Below the pieces are notes generated by a model, which worked only from the letters and a program-made list of their open reading frames with translations, made no database searches and was not told the DNA's origin. Position numbers and translations under genes: made by a program. This document shows, one piece after another, positions 27,282-38,190 of a stretch of DNA of 64,000 nt. Numbering within the stretch: the stretch's first letter is position 1; every line of letters begins with the position of its first letter. Origin of the DNA: Microbacterium ureisolvens (GTDB lineage: Bacteria; Actinomycetota; Actinomycetes; Actinomycetales; Microbacteriaceae); assembly GCF_015278315.1 (NCBI RefSeq), contig NZ_JADIJE010000006.1, positions 124,001 to 188,000 of the forward strand, in the 5' to 3' direction.

Positions 27282-29155
27282 CGCCGAGCCGTCAGCCCGC
27301 CGTGGCCTTCCCCGCCGACGGCAAGCGGCTGCTGGTCTACGTGGTGTACGACCGGCGCGGCGACGTCGGGGACTACATCGTCCACGCGCTGCGAGCCCTG
27401 CGCGCCCACGCCGATCGCATTCTGGTGGTCGTCAACGGTCGCCTCACCTCCGCGGGTCGAGGCAGCCTCAGCGAGGTGGCCGACGAGATCCTCGAGCGCG
27501 ACAACCACGGGTTCGACATCGAGGCCCAGCGCGAAGCCCTCACCTACCTCGGGTCATCCATCGACGACTACGACGAGATCGTGCTCGCGAACGACACCTG
27601 GTACGGGCCGATCGGGTCGTTCACCGAGGTGTTCGAACGAATGGACGCCACCGCGGCGGACTTCTGGGGCATGACCGACCACCGGGAGCAGGTTCCGAAC
27701 CCCTTCACGGGCGCCGGGGTGATGCATCGCCACCTCCAGTCGTTCTGGATCGCGGTGCGCAGGAGCATGTTCGCGACCGAGCAGTGGCGCAGGTACTGGC
27801 GTGACCTGGCCCCCATCACGTCGTACAACGAGGCGATTCTCTTTCACGAGTCGGTGTTCACGGAGACGTTCACCGCGCAGGGCTTCATCGCGGCCGTGGC
27901 CTTCCCCTCATCCGACTATCCCACCGAGAACGCGACCATCTTCCACGCCGACCTGCTCATGCGCGACGGGTGCCCCCTGCTCAAGCGTCGAGTGCTGTTC
28001 CACCATCCGACGTTCCTGTATCGCCACGCGATCGTCCCCCGTGACATCCTCCGTGTGGCGCGTGAGCTCGGGTACCCGACCGAGCTCATCATGCGGGACC
28101 TCGCGCGCAACGTCGCCCCCCGAACGCTGAACGCCGATCTCGGGCTGCTCGACGTCCGCGGCACCGCCGCCGCTGCCCCGGAAGCCCTCTCGGCCGCCCG
28201 CGTCGCCATGGTGGTGGTGGCCATGTCACCGGGCCACGTCGATTCCGCGCTGACGTGGGCGAGCCGGTTCCCGGCGGGCTCGCGGATCGTGGTCGTGGCC
28301 GCGCGCGACGAGGACCGTGCCGCGCTGATCGAGGCGTGGGGCGCCGCGCTGCCTGGTCTCGCCGTGGATGTCCGACCGGCTGCCGGCCCGTCGACGCACC
28401 CGCTCGCAGGGGCCGAGGACCTCGCGGATCCGGAGAGGGTCGATCTGCTCGTCCGCATCGATGCGCGCATCTGGGACGGCGACGACAATGAGCACAGGGC
28501 GCTGCGGCGTCAGCAGCTCGAGTCGCTCCTGGGCCCGCAGGATGCCCTCGCGTGGCTCGCGGAGGCGTTCAGCCGGGAGCCTGGGCTCGGGCTCGTCTTT
28601 CCTCCCACGCCGTACGTGGGCGAGCTGCCCGAGGCGATCCGCTGGCCGGCGACGCGAGGTCGAGTGGCAGCCGCCGCCGAACGAGCACGCATCCATGTGC
28701 CGATCGACGAGTTCGGCCCGCTGGCCCCGGCGGCCGGCGTCTGGGCGGCGCGGCCCGAGGCGATGGCAGGCCAGGCGGAGCTCACCACCGACGAGCCCCC
28801 AATGGCGCCCGGTTCGTGGGCGCTCAGCGACCTGATGTTGCCGTACCTCGTCGCCGAGTGCGGGTTCCACTCCCGCACCGTGACGACGGCTGAGCATGCG
28901 GCGCTGGCGCACACGGCGATCGAGTACTCCCTCGACCGGCTGCTGGAAAACACCTACGGGTATCGACTCGAACAGATCCAGTTCCTGCAGCGCGCCCAAT
29001 GGCGTGGTCAAGCGCGGGCCATCGACCTTGTCAAGATGCACATGCGGATCAACCATCCCGACGGCTCCCATCCGCTTCTGCCCTTGATCCGATCCCTCCG
29101 GGGCGGCATCGGCAGCATCCGTCGCGTCGTCCGGAGCGTGATCGGCGGCCGATGA
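27278..29155 (+). CDS. RgpF (rhamnan synthesis F) family protein, copy 1, atypical
   Basis: RgpF-family proteins help build rhamnose-glucose wall polymers. The 625-aa protein has the family opening [24 protein letters not shown] (about 105-111), [22 protein letters not shown] and [11 protein letters not shown]. The second half is diverged: where copy 2 has the family motif VVKLHSKKTP, this copy has [16 protein letters not shown]. It therefore kept the N-terminal module but probably changed or lost the activity of the C-terminal one. GTG start overlaps rmlA; its stop overlaps copy 2 (ATGA). Confidence 0.88.
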   Translation: MTPSRQPAVAFPADGKRLLVYVVYDRRGDVGDYIVHALRALRAHADRILVVVNGRLTSAGRGSLSEVADEILERDNHGFDIEAQREALTYLGSSIDDYDEIVLANDTWYGPIGSFTEVFERMDATAADFWGMTDHREQVPNPFTGAGVMHRHLQSFWIAVRRSMFATEQWRRYWRDLAPITSYNEAILFHESVFTETFTAQGFIAAVAFPSSDYPTENATIFHADLLMRDGCPLLKRRVLFHHPTFLYRHAIVPRDILRVARELGYPTELIMRDLARNVAPRTLNADLGLLDVRGTAAAAPEALSAARVAMVVVAMSPGHVDSALTWASRFPAGSRIVVVAARDEDRAALIEAWGAALPGLAVDVRPAAGPSTHPLAGAEDLADPERVDLLVRIDARIWDGDDNEHRALRRQQLESLLGPQDALAWLAEAFSREPGLGLVFPPTPYVGELPEAIRWPATRGRVAAAAERARIHVPIDEFGPLAPAAGVWAARPEAMAGQAELTTDEPPMAPGSWALSDLMLPYLVAECGFHSRTVTTAEHAALAHTAIEYSLDRLLENTYGYRLEQIQFLQRAQWRGQARAIDLVKMHMRINHPDGSHPLLPLIRSLRGGIGSIRRVVRSVIGGR

Positions 29156-31050
29156 ACCCGGAATCCTCTCTCCGCCCGGCCCGTTCGCTGCCCGACAGCG
29201 CGCGCCGTCTCGTGATCTACACGATGTACGACCGCCGAGGCGATGTCGAACCCTACGTGATGCACGCGCTGACAGGGCTGCGCCCACACGCGCAGCGGCT
29301 CGTCGTGGTGGTGAACGGCTCCCTCTCCGACTCCGCGCGTACGCGACTGGAGTCGGTGTGCGACGAGATCGTGGTGCGCCCGAACACGGGTCTCGACATT
29401 GGTGCGCAGCGTGATGCTCTTCAGCAGCTCGGAGGCGGGCTGGCCGCGTTCGACGAGCTGCTCCTGACGAACGACACGTGGTACGGTCCCCTCGATGACT
29501 TCGACGCCCTGTTCGCGCGGATGGCCGCGCAGCCGGTCCACTTCTGGGGCATGACGGCGCACGCGGCGGCGAGCCCGCATCCCCTCACCGGCAGCGGCAG
29601 CGTCGCCTACCATCTGCAGTCGTACTGGATTGCGGTGCGCCGCGAGATGTTCACCACCGCCGACTGGGCCGCGTACTGGTCGGGGCTCGGGGCTGTCCGC
29701 GGCTACCAGGACGCCGTGCTCCGGCACGAATCTCGTTTCACGGGGCATTTCCGCGCGCTCGGGTACATCGGCGTGGCCGCCTTCGACACCGATCGCTACG
29801 CGACCGACAACGCGTCGCTGTGGGCGCCCATCCAGCTCATCGATGACGGATGCCCGGTCCTCAAGCGGCGGGTGCTGTTCCACTCCCCGCTTGCGCTGAA
29901 CAGCCACGCCGTCGTCGGGCGGTGGGTGATCGAGCGGCTCCTCGCCGCGGGCTATCCGGCCCGAGCGCTCTGGCATGACCTGGCACGGAACGTGCAGCCG
30001 AAGGTGCTCAACACGACCGCAGCGCTGCTCGATGTCCTGCCGCTCACCGATGCCGGCACGTACGACACGGCCCGACCACTGCGCGTGGTCGTGATCGCCC
30101 ACATCTTCTACGAAGAGATGACGGACGAGATCCTGGACCGTGCGGATCGGCTGCCCGGCGACTACGACCTCCTCGTCACCACGGCCACGCCGCAGAAGGC
30201 CGATCGCATCCGCGAGATCATCGCGGCTCGTCCCGCGGCCCCCGGACGCGTCGATGTCCGCATCGTCGCCTCGAACGACGGCCGCGACCAGAGCGCGTTC
30301 CTCATCACCGCACGAGATGTGGTGCTGGCCGGCGAGCACGATGTGGTCGTGAAGCTGCACTCCAAGAAGACGCCGCAGGACGGATTCAACATCGGCCGGC
30401 ATTTCGCGTTGCAGCAGTTCGACAACCTGCTTGCCAGTCAGGGTTACGCAGCGAACGTGCTCGCCGTCTTCCAACGTCATCCCGAGGTCGGCATCGTGTA
30501 CCCGCCCGCAATCCACATCGGCTACCCGACGCTCGGACAGGGGTGGTGGGCCAACAAGCCCGGTTTCGCCCGCCTCGCCGCGGCCCTGGGCATCCGCGTG
30601 CCGCTCGATGACAGCTCTCCGCTCGCGCCCTACGGCTCGATGTACTTCGCCCGCCCCGAGGCGCTGGCCGGGCTGTTCGCGAAGCAGTGGCGATTCTCCG
30701 ACTTCGGGGGATCGGATCAGTACCGCGACGGCGGCCTCGCCCACATCCTCGAGCGCATGCCGTCGTACGCCGCGGGGGAGGCGGGCTTCGTGACGCGAAC
30801 GGTGCTGACGACGGACTATGCGGCCATCAGCCAGCCAGCTCTCGAGTTCGACCTGGATCAGCTGACCGCCCTCGTGCCGGCCACCGCCGAGGCCCAGTTC
30901 GATGCCCTGCGGCGCGTCGGGCACTTCGGAACCGGCCGTGCACGCGACTTCGCCCGCATGTATGTCCGCTCCCGGTGGCCGAACGCCGGGTCACGATTGC
31001 GGCGACTACTCGCGCCGGTGATCGCGCTGCGCCGCCGGCTCCGCCGCTGA
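29152..31050 (+). CDS. RgpF (rhamnan synthesis F) family protein, copy 2
   Basis: The 632-aa protein is a paralogue of the preceding one: VIYTMYDRRGDVEPYVMHAL, NDTWYGP (about 107-113), [30 protein letters not shown], plus the intact C-terminal motif VVKLHSKKTPQDGF (HSKK at about 403-406) and PLAPYGSMYFARPEAL. Probably a glycosyltransferase in rhamnose polymer synthesis using dTDP-L-rhamnose from the Rml enzymes. Start is the ATG at 29152 overlapping the stop of copy 1. Its last 45 bases overlap the end of the convergent glycosyltransferase gene. Confidence 0.92.
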   Translation: MNPESSLRPARSLPDSARRLVIYTMYDRRGDVEPYVMHALTGLRPHAQRLVVVVNGSLSDSARTRLESVCDEIVVRPNTGLDIGAQRDALQQLGGGLAAFDELLLTNDTWYGPLDDFDALFARMAAQPVHFWGMTAHAAASPHPLTGSGSVAYHLQSYWIAVRREMFTTADWAAYWSGLGAVRGYQDAVLRHESRFTGHFRALGYIGVAAFDTDRYATDNASLWAPIQLIDDGCPVLKRRVLFHSPLALNSHAVVGRWVIERLLAAGYPARALWHDLARNVQPKVLNTTAALLDVLPLTDAGTYDTARPLRVVVIAHIFYEEMTDEILDRADRLPGDYDLLVTTATPQKADRIREIIAARPAAPGRVDVRIVASNDGRDQSAFLITARDVVLAGEHDVVVKLHSKKTPQDGFNIGRHFALQQFDNLLASQGYAANVLAVFQRHPEVGIVYPPAIHIGYPTLGQGWWANKPGFARLAAALGIRVPLDDSSPLAPYGSMYFARPEALAGLFAKQWRFSDFGGSDQYRDGGLAHILERMPSYAAGEAGFVTRTVLTTDYAAISQPALEFDLDQLTALVPATAEAQFDALRRVGHFGTGRARDFARMYVRSRWPNAGSRLRRLLAPVIALRRRLRR

Positions 31051-33138
31051 CAGCAGCTGTGCGGCGCGCCGGTCGAACGAGTGGGCCGATCGGATCTCGG
31101 CGCCGAGGCGGGACAAACTCGCGTCATCGGGGAAGAGGGAGTCGATGTCGCCCGACAGCATCCCGATGAGCTCGGCCGTCGAATCGAAGGTGCGCACGGC
31201 GCCGTGGAAGATGTCGTCGATGCCGTCGACCTGGTCCGAGATCGCGCGACCCCCCGCGGCGACGACGTCGAACAGCCGGTTCGAGACGAAACCCTCCCGG
31301 CGCATCGCCGGCCAATGATCATTGAGGACGACCGCAGCCGTCTCGTATTGCTGCGGCAGGTCCTCGTTGGGGATGCCCGTTGCCGCGATCGCCGATCCGG
31401 GGATGTAGCCGCTCCAGTCGGGTCCGTAGACCCGCACAGGTATGCCGTGCTTGAGCGGCTCGACCACCGCGGGGCGGGCGATCCCGCGCGCCGTGCCGAC
31501 GAAGACGATGTCATCGGTCCGTGGTGCGCCGGACGGGCGGAAGCGGGTCGTGTCGGTGCACTGCAGCAGCGGCCGAATGGTTCGGTCGAAGCGCTCAGTG
31601 GCACGCTCCGCCCAGGCCGCCGACGCGGCGAACACGACATCGAATTGCTCGAGTTCGTCGGGTGTGATCTCGTCGGGGTGGCTGATGATCCAGAGGATGC
31701 GGATCTTGGCCGGGGGCGGATCGATCCGGTGCGGTCCTCGGAGCACCAGCGCCACATCGTCGAGGTATGCCGAGGGCCGATGTGCGGCCGCGCGCGCGTC
31801 GACCGCAGCCTCCTGGCCGAGACGCTCCAGTGCCGTGGCGATACCCCGCGCGAAGTGCGTGTCGCCCCACGACTCGCCCGCGCGTCCCGCGGGGGACGAC
31901 GTCTTAATGGCCCAGCGCAGACCTCGCTGCGCCGCGCCGTCGGCTCGTCCCAGCAGCGGCCGGCCGTCCTTCCAGGCGGCGACGACGAGTCCGGAGGGGG
32001 CCAGCAGCTCGTCCAGGTCGGTGTCTGCGATCGATGAGACCTCGCCGGTCATCCGCCCCGGCGCCATGACGGAAGACTCGGTCAGCACCCGTCCGGGGCC
32101 GGACGGGACGGCACCCGCGGGCCACGCCCGGGCCGGGCCGGTGAGGATCGGGACAGCGACCTCGGCGCCGAGGCGGCGGGCGTCCTCCGCCGGATGCCCC
32201 TCGAGAAGGGGAAGGGTCCGGCGCTCGTGCACCACCGCGCCGGCTGCGGTGATCGTTCCGTCGGCGCCGATCCACAGCGCGGCGACAGGGTGTTCCGCGC
32301 CCGCAGCGGCGAGCGCCTCCAGCGTCGCGGCATCGAGGTCTGCACCCGCTGCGCGCCAGAGACCGGCCGAGCCGTCCGGCAAGGGCACTGGCTCGGCGAC
32401 CTCGTCGAGGCTCGCTCTGCGCACCGAGATGCCCGGGACCCACAGTGCGAGCAGGCGCGCCTGGAGGTGCAGGTCAGCCGAACGCCCGGTGACGACCAGG
32501 TCCACCGACGCGCCGAGCCCGCTCGCGGCGTGGGCCGCCACCACGAGGGCCCGGTCCGGATCGGGCTCATCGGCAGCGACGACACAGGTCAGGTGCAGTG
32601 CGGTCGGAGCGGCGGGGACCGGATCGTCCGCGGCGCGGGACGCGGCAGCGACGACCTCGGTCCAGGCGCGCGTCACGGACTCCCGCGCCGGGCCGAGGTC
32701 GATCGTCCCCGCTGCGCGCGCGCGACGCCACATCCAGCCGAGAGGACCAGCGGGGTCGTCGAGCGACGACGGATGCGCGGATGCCACCGCCACCGAGTCC
32801 CAGTGGGGGCTCGTCTGCAGTCGGGCGCGATCGTTGACCAGGTACGCGTACAGCGCCGGAACGCGGTCCGCGTCGGAGAGCTGCCGGGAGACGGTCCGCT
32901 CCATCATCAGGGGGTTGATGACGAATCCGTGCCGGAAGCCGCCTCGCACGTAGGTGCGCACGGCGCGGCGGGCGGAGACGGCGCGGCCCACCTGCGCCGC
33001 GACGACATCGAGGTCGACGATGTCGGCCCGGCGTATCGTCCGCGCCCACCACAGGCGGTCGACACCCGCCAGCGCTGTACCGACCAGCGGTGCCCGGCGG
33101 GCGGCACGCCACAGCGCGCGCACCCCCCTCATGACCAC
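31006..33138 (-). CDS. GT-B glycosyltransferase with long N-terminal region (CgeB-like C-terminus)
   Basis: The C-terminal 300 residues of this 710-aa protein resemble the CgeB/Glyco_trans_1_2 group: ILWIISHPDEITPDELEQFD, DDIVFVGTARGIARPAVVEPL, VRVYGPDWSGYI, LPQQYETAAVVLNDHWPAM and GFVSNRLFDVVAAGGRAISD. The first 400 residues contain a GT-A-like stretch (LHLTCVVAADEPDPDRALVVAA, AALWIGADGTI) and may be a degenerate second transferase domain. Start is the GTG at 33136-33138, seven bases after a good -10, TATACT (33151-33146); an ATG two codons later is an alternative. The 3' end overlaps the RgpF copy 2 gene by 45 bp on the opposite strand. Confidence 0.8.
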   Translation of the reverse strand: MVMRGVRALWRAARRAPLVGTALAGVDRLWWARTIRRADIVDLDVVAAQVGRAVSARRAVRTYVRGGFRHGFVINPLMMERTVSRQLSDADRVPALYAYLVNDRARLQTSPHWDSVAVASAHPSSLDDPAGPLGWMWRRARAAGTIDLGPARESVTRAWTEVVAAASRAADDPVPAAPTALHLTCVVAADEPDPDRALVVAAHAASGLGASVDLVVTGRSADLHLQARLLALWVPGISVRRASLDEVAEPVPLPDGSAGLWRAAGADLDAATLEALAAAGAEHPVAALWIGADGTITAAGAVVHERRTLPLLEGHPAEDARRLGAEVAVPILTGPARAWPAGAVPSGPGRVLTESSVMAPGRMTGEVSSIADTDLDELLAPSGLVVAAWKDGRPLLGRADGAAQRGLRWAIKTSSPAGRAGESWGDTHFARGIATALERLGQEAAVDARAAAHRPSAYLDDVALVLRGPHRIDPPPAKIRILWIISHPDEITPDELEQFDVVFAASAAWAERATERFDRTIRPLLQCTDTTRFRPSGAPRTDDIVFVGTARGIARPAVVEPLKHGIPVRVYGPDWSGYIPGSAIAATGIPNEDLPQQYETAAVVLNDHWPAMRREGFVSNRLFDVVAAGGRAISDQVDGIDDIFHGAVRTFDSTAELIGMLSGDIDSLFPDDASLSRLGAEIRSAHSFDRRAAQLLSAAEPAAQRDHRRE

Positions 33139-33145
33139 CCTGCCG

Positions 33146-33151
33146 AGTATA
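33146..33151 (-). promoter_or_regulatory. -10 box of the 710-aa glycosyltransferase gene
   Basis: TATACT on the minus strand, seven bases before GTG at 33138; one of the best -10 matches in the window and consistent with a leaderless mRNA. Confidence 0.55.
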
Positions 33152-33215
33152 CGGAGCGGTTCCTCACCGACCCGATGGTATCGTCGGGGCGGATTCCCAT
33201 CGGACGGAGGTAGCG

Positions 33216-34121
33216 GTGTCCGACGAGGTCATGACGGCGCGCGTCGGCATCGCCGTGCGCACGAAGAATCGACCGTGGTTCTTGGAGCGGACCTTTCGCG
33301 ACATCGTCGCGCAGGAATACGGCGACTGGCAGGTCCACGTCGTGAACGACGGTGGCGACGCCGCCGGGGTGGATCGCGTCGTGGCGGCACTTCCCGACGA
33401 TGTCCGGGCGCGAGTGCGTGCGAGCCACAACGCCGTCTCGACGGGGCGATCGAGCGCCGCGAACCAGGCGATCCGGGGCCTGGACGCCGAATTCGTCGTC
33501 CTTCACGACGACGACGACCTCTGGCATCCGTCCTTTCTGGATCGCACGGTCGCTCACCTCGACGGGCACCCCGGGGACATCGGCGTGATGGTGCGCACCG
33601 AGATCGTCTACGAACGACAGACCGAGGCGGGATTCGTCGAAAGCGGACGAGCCCCCTTCTGGCATGACCTGACCGAGATCACGTACTCCGATCTCCTCCA
33701 GGTGAACCGGGCCGTGCCCATCTCCTATCTCTACCGACGAGCGCTTCATGACTCGGTCGGGTACTACCGCGAGGACCTCCACGCGGTCGAGGACTGGGAA
33801 TTCAACCTCCGCACTGCCCTCGTTCACCACATCGGGTTCATCGGCGGACAGCCTCTCGCCTACTGGATGCAGCGGGTCGGCGTCGAAGGGGAGCTCGGCA
33901 ACAGCATGTACGCGCTTGCAGCGGAGCACGACCGTTACGACCGGCTCGTGCGCGACGAAGCGCTGCGGGCGTATGTCCGGGACAACGGGCCGGGGCTTGC
34001 GCTGTATCTCGCACGGTACATCCAGGACGAGGTCGGCCGGCAGCTCGACGAGCGCCGCGGACCCGGACAGCGCCTGATGGACGCCGCCCGCGACTGGCGC
34101 AGACGCCGGCGGACTCGATGA
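33216..34121 (+). CDS. GT2 family glycosyltransferase
   Basis: The 301-aa GT-A enzyme begins VGIAVRTKNRPWFLERTF, has VVNDGG, ANQAIRG and the metal-binding run VVLHDDDDLWHPSF, then the acceptor-domain EDWEFNLRTAL. No membrane segment. GGAGG lies five to six bases before the GTG start, so this one uses a leader and Shine-Dalgarno. It overlaps the galactofuranosyltransferase gene by four bases (ATGA), so both probably act on the same polymer. Donor unknown. Confidence 0.88.
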   Translation: MSDEVMTARVGIAVRTKNRPWFLERTFRDIVAQEYGDWQVHVVNDGGDAAGVDRVVAALPDDVRARVRASHNAVSTGRSSAANQAIRGLDAEFVVLHDDDDLWHPSFLDRTVAHLDGHPGDIGVMVRTEIVYERQTEAGFVESGRAPFWHDLTEITYSDLLQVNRAVPISYLYRRALHDSVGYYREDLHAVEDWEFNLRTALVHHIGFIGGQPLAYWMQRVGVEGELGNSMYALAAEHDRYDRLVRDEALRAYVRDNGPGLALYLARYIQDEVGRQLDERRGPGQRLMDAARDWRRRRRTR

Positions 34122-35911
34122 CGGCTGTGGCGCGCGTCATCCATCGTTGCGTCCTGTCGGACACGCCGTCCCGGCGATCGTTGTACGTCCGCGGCGGATC
34201 CCCGGTGTCGCGGACCGCACTGCGCCTCGCCGCCGGGGAGCACGCTTCCTTCGGCACCTACTTCGGAGCCTTCCCCGCCGCATACTGGTTCGCTCACACG
34301 CGTGTGCGGACGGTCGACCTCCAGCTCCGGTCCGACGCGCCGGTATCCGTCCGTGTTCGCGCCACGGACTCCGCGGGGCGCGTGTCCACAGTCGCAGAGC
34401 TTCATGAGACGAGCGATGCCTGCGTGCTGCCGGTGTCGATCAGGGCTGACATGGGCTGGATCTGGGCCGAGGTCGAGGCCTCCCGCGCCCCCGCCGTCGT
34501 CGACGATGTCGGCTGGGCGACCCACGAGCACGCCTTCACCAACGCACGCGTGACAGTCGCGATCACGACGTTCAACCGAGAGGCGGACTGCGTCGGAGTG
34601 CTCGACCGACTCGCCGGCGATGTCGATTCGCTCGGGCGCCTCGACGCCGTGGTCGTCGCGGACCAAGGCACCCGCCGCCTTCGCGACGCTGAGGGCTTCG
34701 CCGCCGTCGCAGCGACGCTCGGGGAACGTCTGATCGTCGTCGAGCAGCCCAATCTGGGCGGGTCGGGGGGATTCAGCCGCGGAATGCTCGAGGCGGTTGA
34801 CGTCGGCAGCTCGCACGTGCTCCTCCTCGACGACGACGTCGACCTCGAGACCGAGTCCCTGCGTCGCATGGCGCTGTTCGCGGAGTACGCGCCGTCGCCC
34901 CTCATCGTCGGAGCTCAGATGCTGAGCCTGATCGAGCCGACGCGCCTGCACTCCTTCGGCGAACGGATCCTGCGTCGGCCCTTCTGGTGGGGGCCAGTCA
35001 TCCCGGAGCTGTCCGGCCTCGACGTGGCCGGTGACGCCCTCGAGACGACCCCCGCGCTCAGCCGTCGGATCGACGTGGACTTCAACGGCTGGTGGATGTG
35101 CCTGGTACCGACGTCCTCGATCCGGTCGGCCGGGGCATCCTTGCCCCTGTTCATCAAGTGGGACGATGCGGAGTTCGGCCTTCGCGCGGCCGCTCTCGGA
35201 ACCCGGACGGTCACGCTTCCGGGTGCCGCGCTCTGGCACATGCCGTGGACGGCGAAGGACGACGGCCTCGACTGGCAGGCGTACTTCCAGCTGCGCAACC
35301 GTGTCGTCGCCGCCCTCCTGCATGGCGGTCGCGGCGTGCTGAAGGCATCGTTCGCCCAAGACCTCAACCATCTGCTGTGCGCGCAATATGGTTCGGTGGC
35401 GGTGCGAAACCTCGCCCTGCACGACATCCTCAGCGGTCCGCGACATCTTGATCCCGTCCTGCGGGCGGGTCCTGCCAGGGCGGCGTCGGTGCTGGCGGAG
35501 CACGGCCAGGTCGTCGTGCCGCGCACGGCGGATCTTCTCACGACCACGACGCCTGCCCCGAGGCGTCCCCGCGGCACCGTCGCGGTACTCGGGCGACTCG
35601 TTCGCGTGTGCGTCCACCAGCTGCGGCCCGCCCGCGTGGACGCGCCGACGGCAGTGCTCACGCGCGCTGAGGGCAAGTGGTGGGCACTGGGCGTCACGGA
35701 CGCAGCACTCGTCGACGCGGCGGCGGGCAACGGCGTCTTCGTCGTTCGACGCGATCGGCACGTGGCCCGACGTCAGCTTGGCAGCGCCATCGTCCTCCGG
35801 TGGCGGCTTCTGCGCGGGTGGCGACGTCTCGCGCGGGACTACGCGACCGCCGCGCCGCAGTCCGCGTCGGCAGCGGCATGGCGGCAGCGATTCGACGACG
35901 CGCACGCCTGA
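34118..35911 (+). CDS. glfT2: GlfT2-like galactofuranosyltransferase
   Basis: Predicted to extend galactan by adding galactofuranose from UDP-Galf. The 597-aa protein matches mycobacterial GlfT2 (637 aa) in layout: an N-terminal beta-rich domain (about 1-140), GT-A domain with VAITTFNREADCVG, NLGGSGGFSRGM, LLLDDDVDLE, the acceptor-site WWMCLVP, KWDDAEFGLRAA and the catalytic-metal WHMPW, then a helical C-terminus. UDP-Galf would come from Glf encoded 1.1 kb downstream. This family is processive and bifunctional for beta-1,5 and beta-1,6 links in mycobacteria; that cannot be assumed here. Confidence 0.9.
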   Translation: MTAVARVIHRCVLSDTPSRRSLYVRGGSPVSRTALRLAAGEHASFGTYFGAFPAAYWFAHTRVRTVDLQLRSDAPVSVRVRATDSAGRVSTVAELHETSDACVLPVSIRADMGWIWAEVEASRAPAVVDDVGWATHEHAFTNARVTVAITTFNREADCVGVLDRLAGDVDSLGRLDAVVVADQGTRRLRDAEGFAAVAATLGERLIVVEQPNLGGSGGFSRGMLEAVDVGSSHVLLLDDDVDLETESLRRMALFAEYAPSPLIVGAQMLSLIEPTRLHSFGERILRRPFWWGPVIPELSGLDVAGDALETTPALSRRIDVDFNGWWMCLVPTSSIRSAGASLPLFIKWDDAEFGLRAAALGTRTVTLPGAALWHMPWTAKDDGLDWQAYFQLRNRVVAALLHGGRGVLKASFAQDLNHLLCAQYGSVAVRNLALHDILSGPRHLDPVLRAGPARAASVLAEHGQVVVPRTADLLTTTTPAPRRPRGTVAVLGRLVRVCVHQLRPARVDAPTAVLTRAEGKWWALGVTDAALVDAAAGNGVFVVRRDRHVARRQLGSAIVLRWRLLRGWRRLARDYATAAPQSASAAAWRQRFDDAHA

Positions 35912-35916
35912 CCACC

Positions 35917-35956
35917 GTCAGCACGTCAGCACGTCAGCACGTCGGCACGTCAGCGG
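35917..35956. repeat. Five tandem copies of octamer GTCAGCAC
   Basis: GTCAGCAC at 35917-35940 three times, then GTCGGCAC and GTCAGCGG. It starts five bases after the GlfT2-like stop codon and ends 64 bases before the methyltransferase start. It could vary in length by slippage and change spacing upstream of that promoter. Confidence 0.75.
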
Positions 35957-35982
35957 TCGCGGGTCGGTGCGGGCGGAACGCG

Positions 35983-36006
35983 TATGCTTGCGACATCCTG
36001 CAAGCA
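35983..36006 (+). promoter_or_regulatory. Methyltransferase promoter with 7-bp inverted repeat
   Basis: TATGCT (35983-35988) is a plausible -10. TGCTTGC (35985-35991) and GCAAGCA (36000-36006) are perfect inverted arms with an eight-base centre, overlapping the -10 and the expected transcription start: an operator-like site. Confidence 0.4.
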
Positions 36007-36019
36007 ACGGAGCGCGTGC

Positions 36020-38189
<2,170 letters not shown>

Positions 38190-38190
38190 C

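Noticed and set aside
35917..35956. CRISPR-like array
   Set aside because: The units are eight bases long, directly adjacent and without spacers, so this is a simple tandem repeat.
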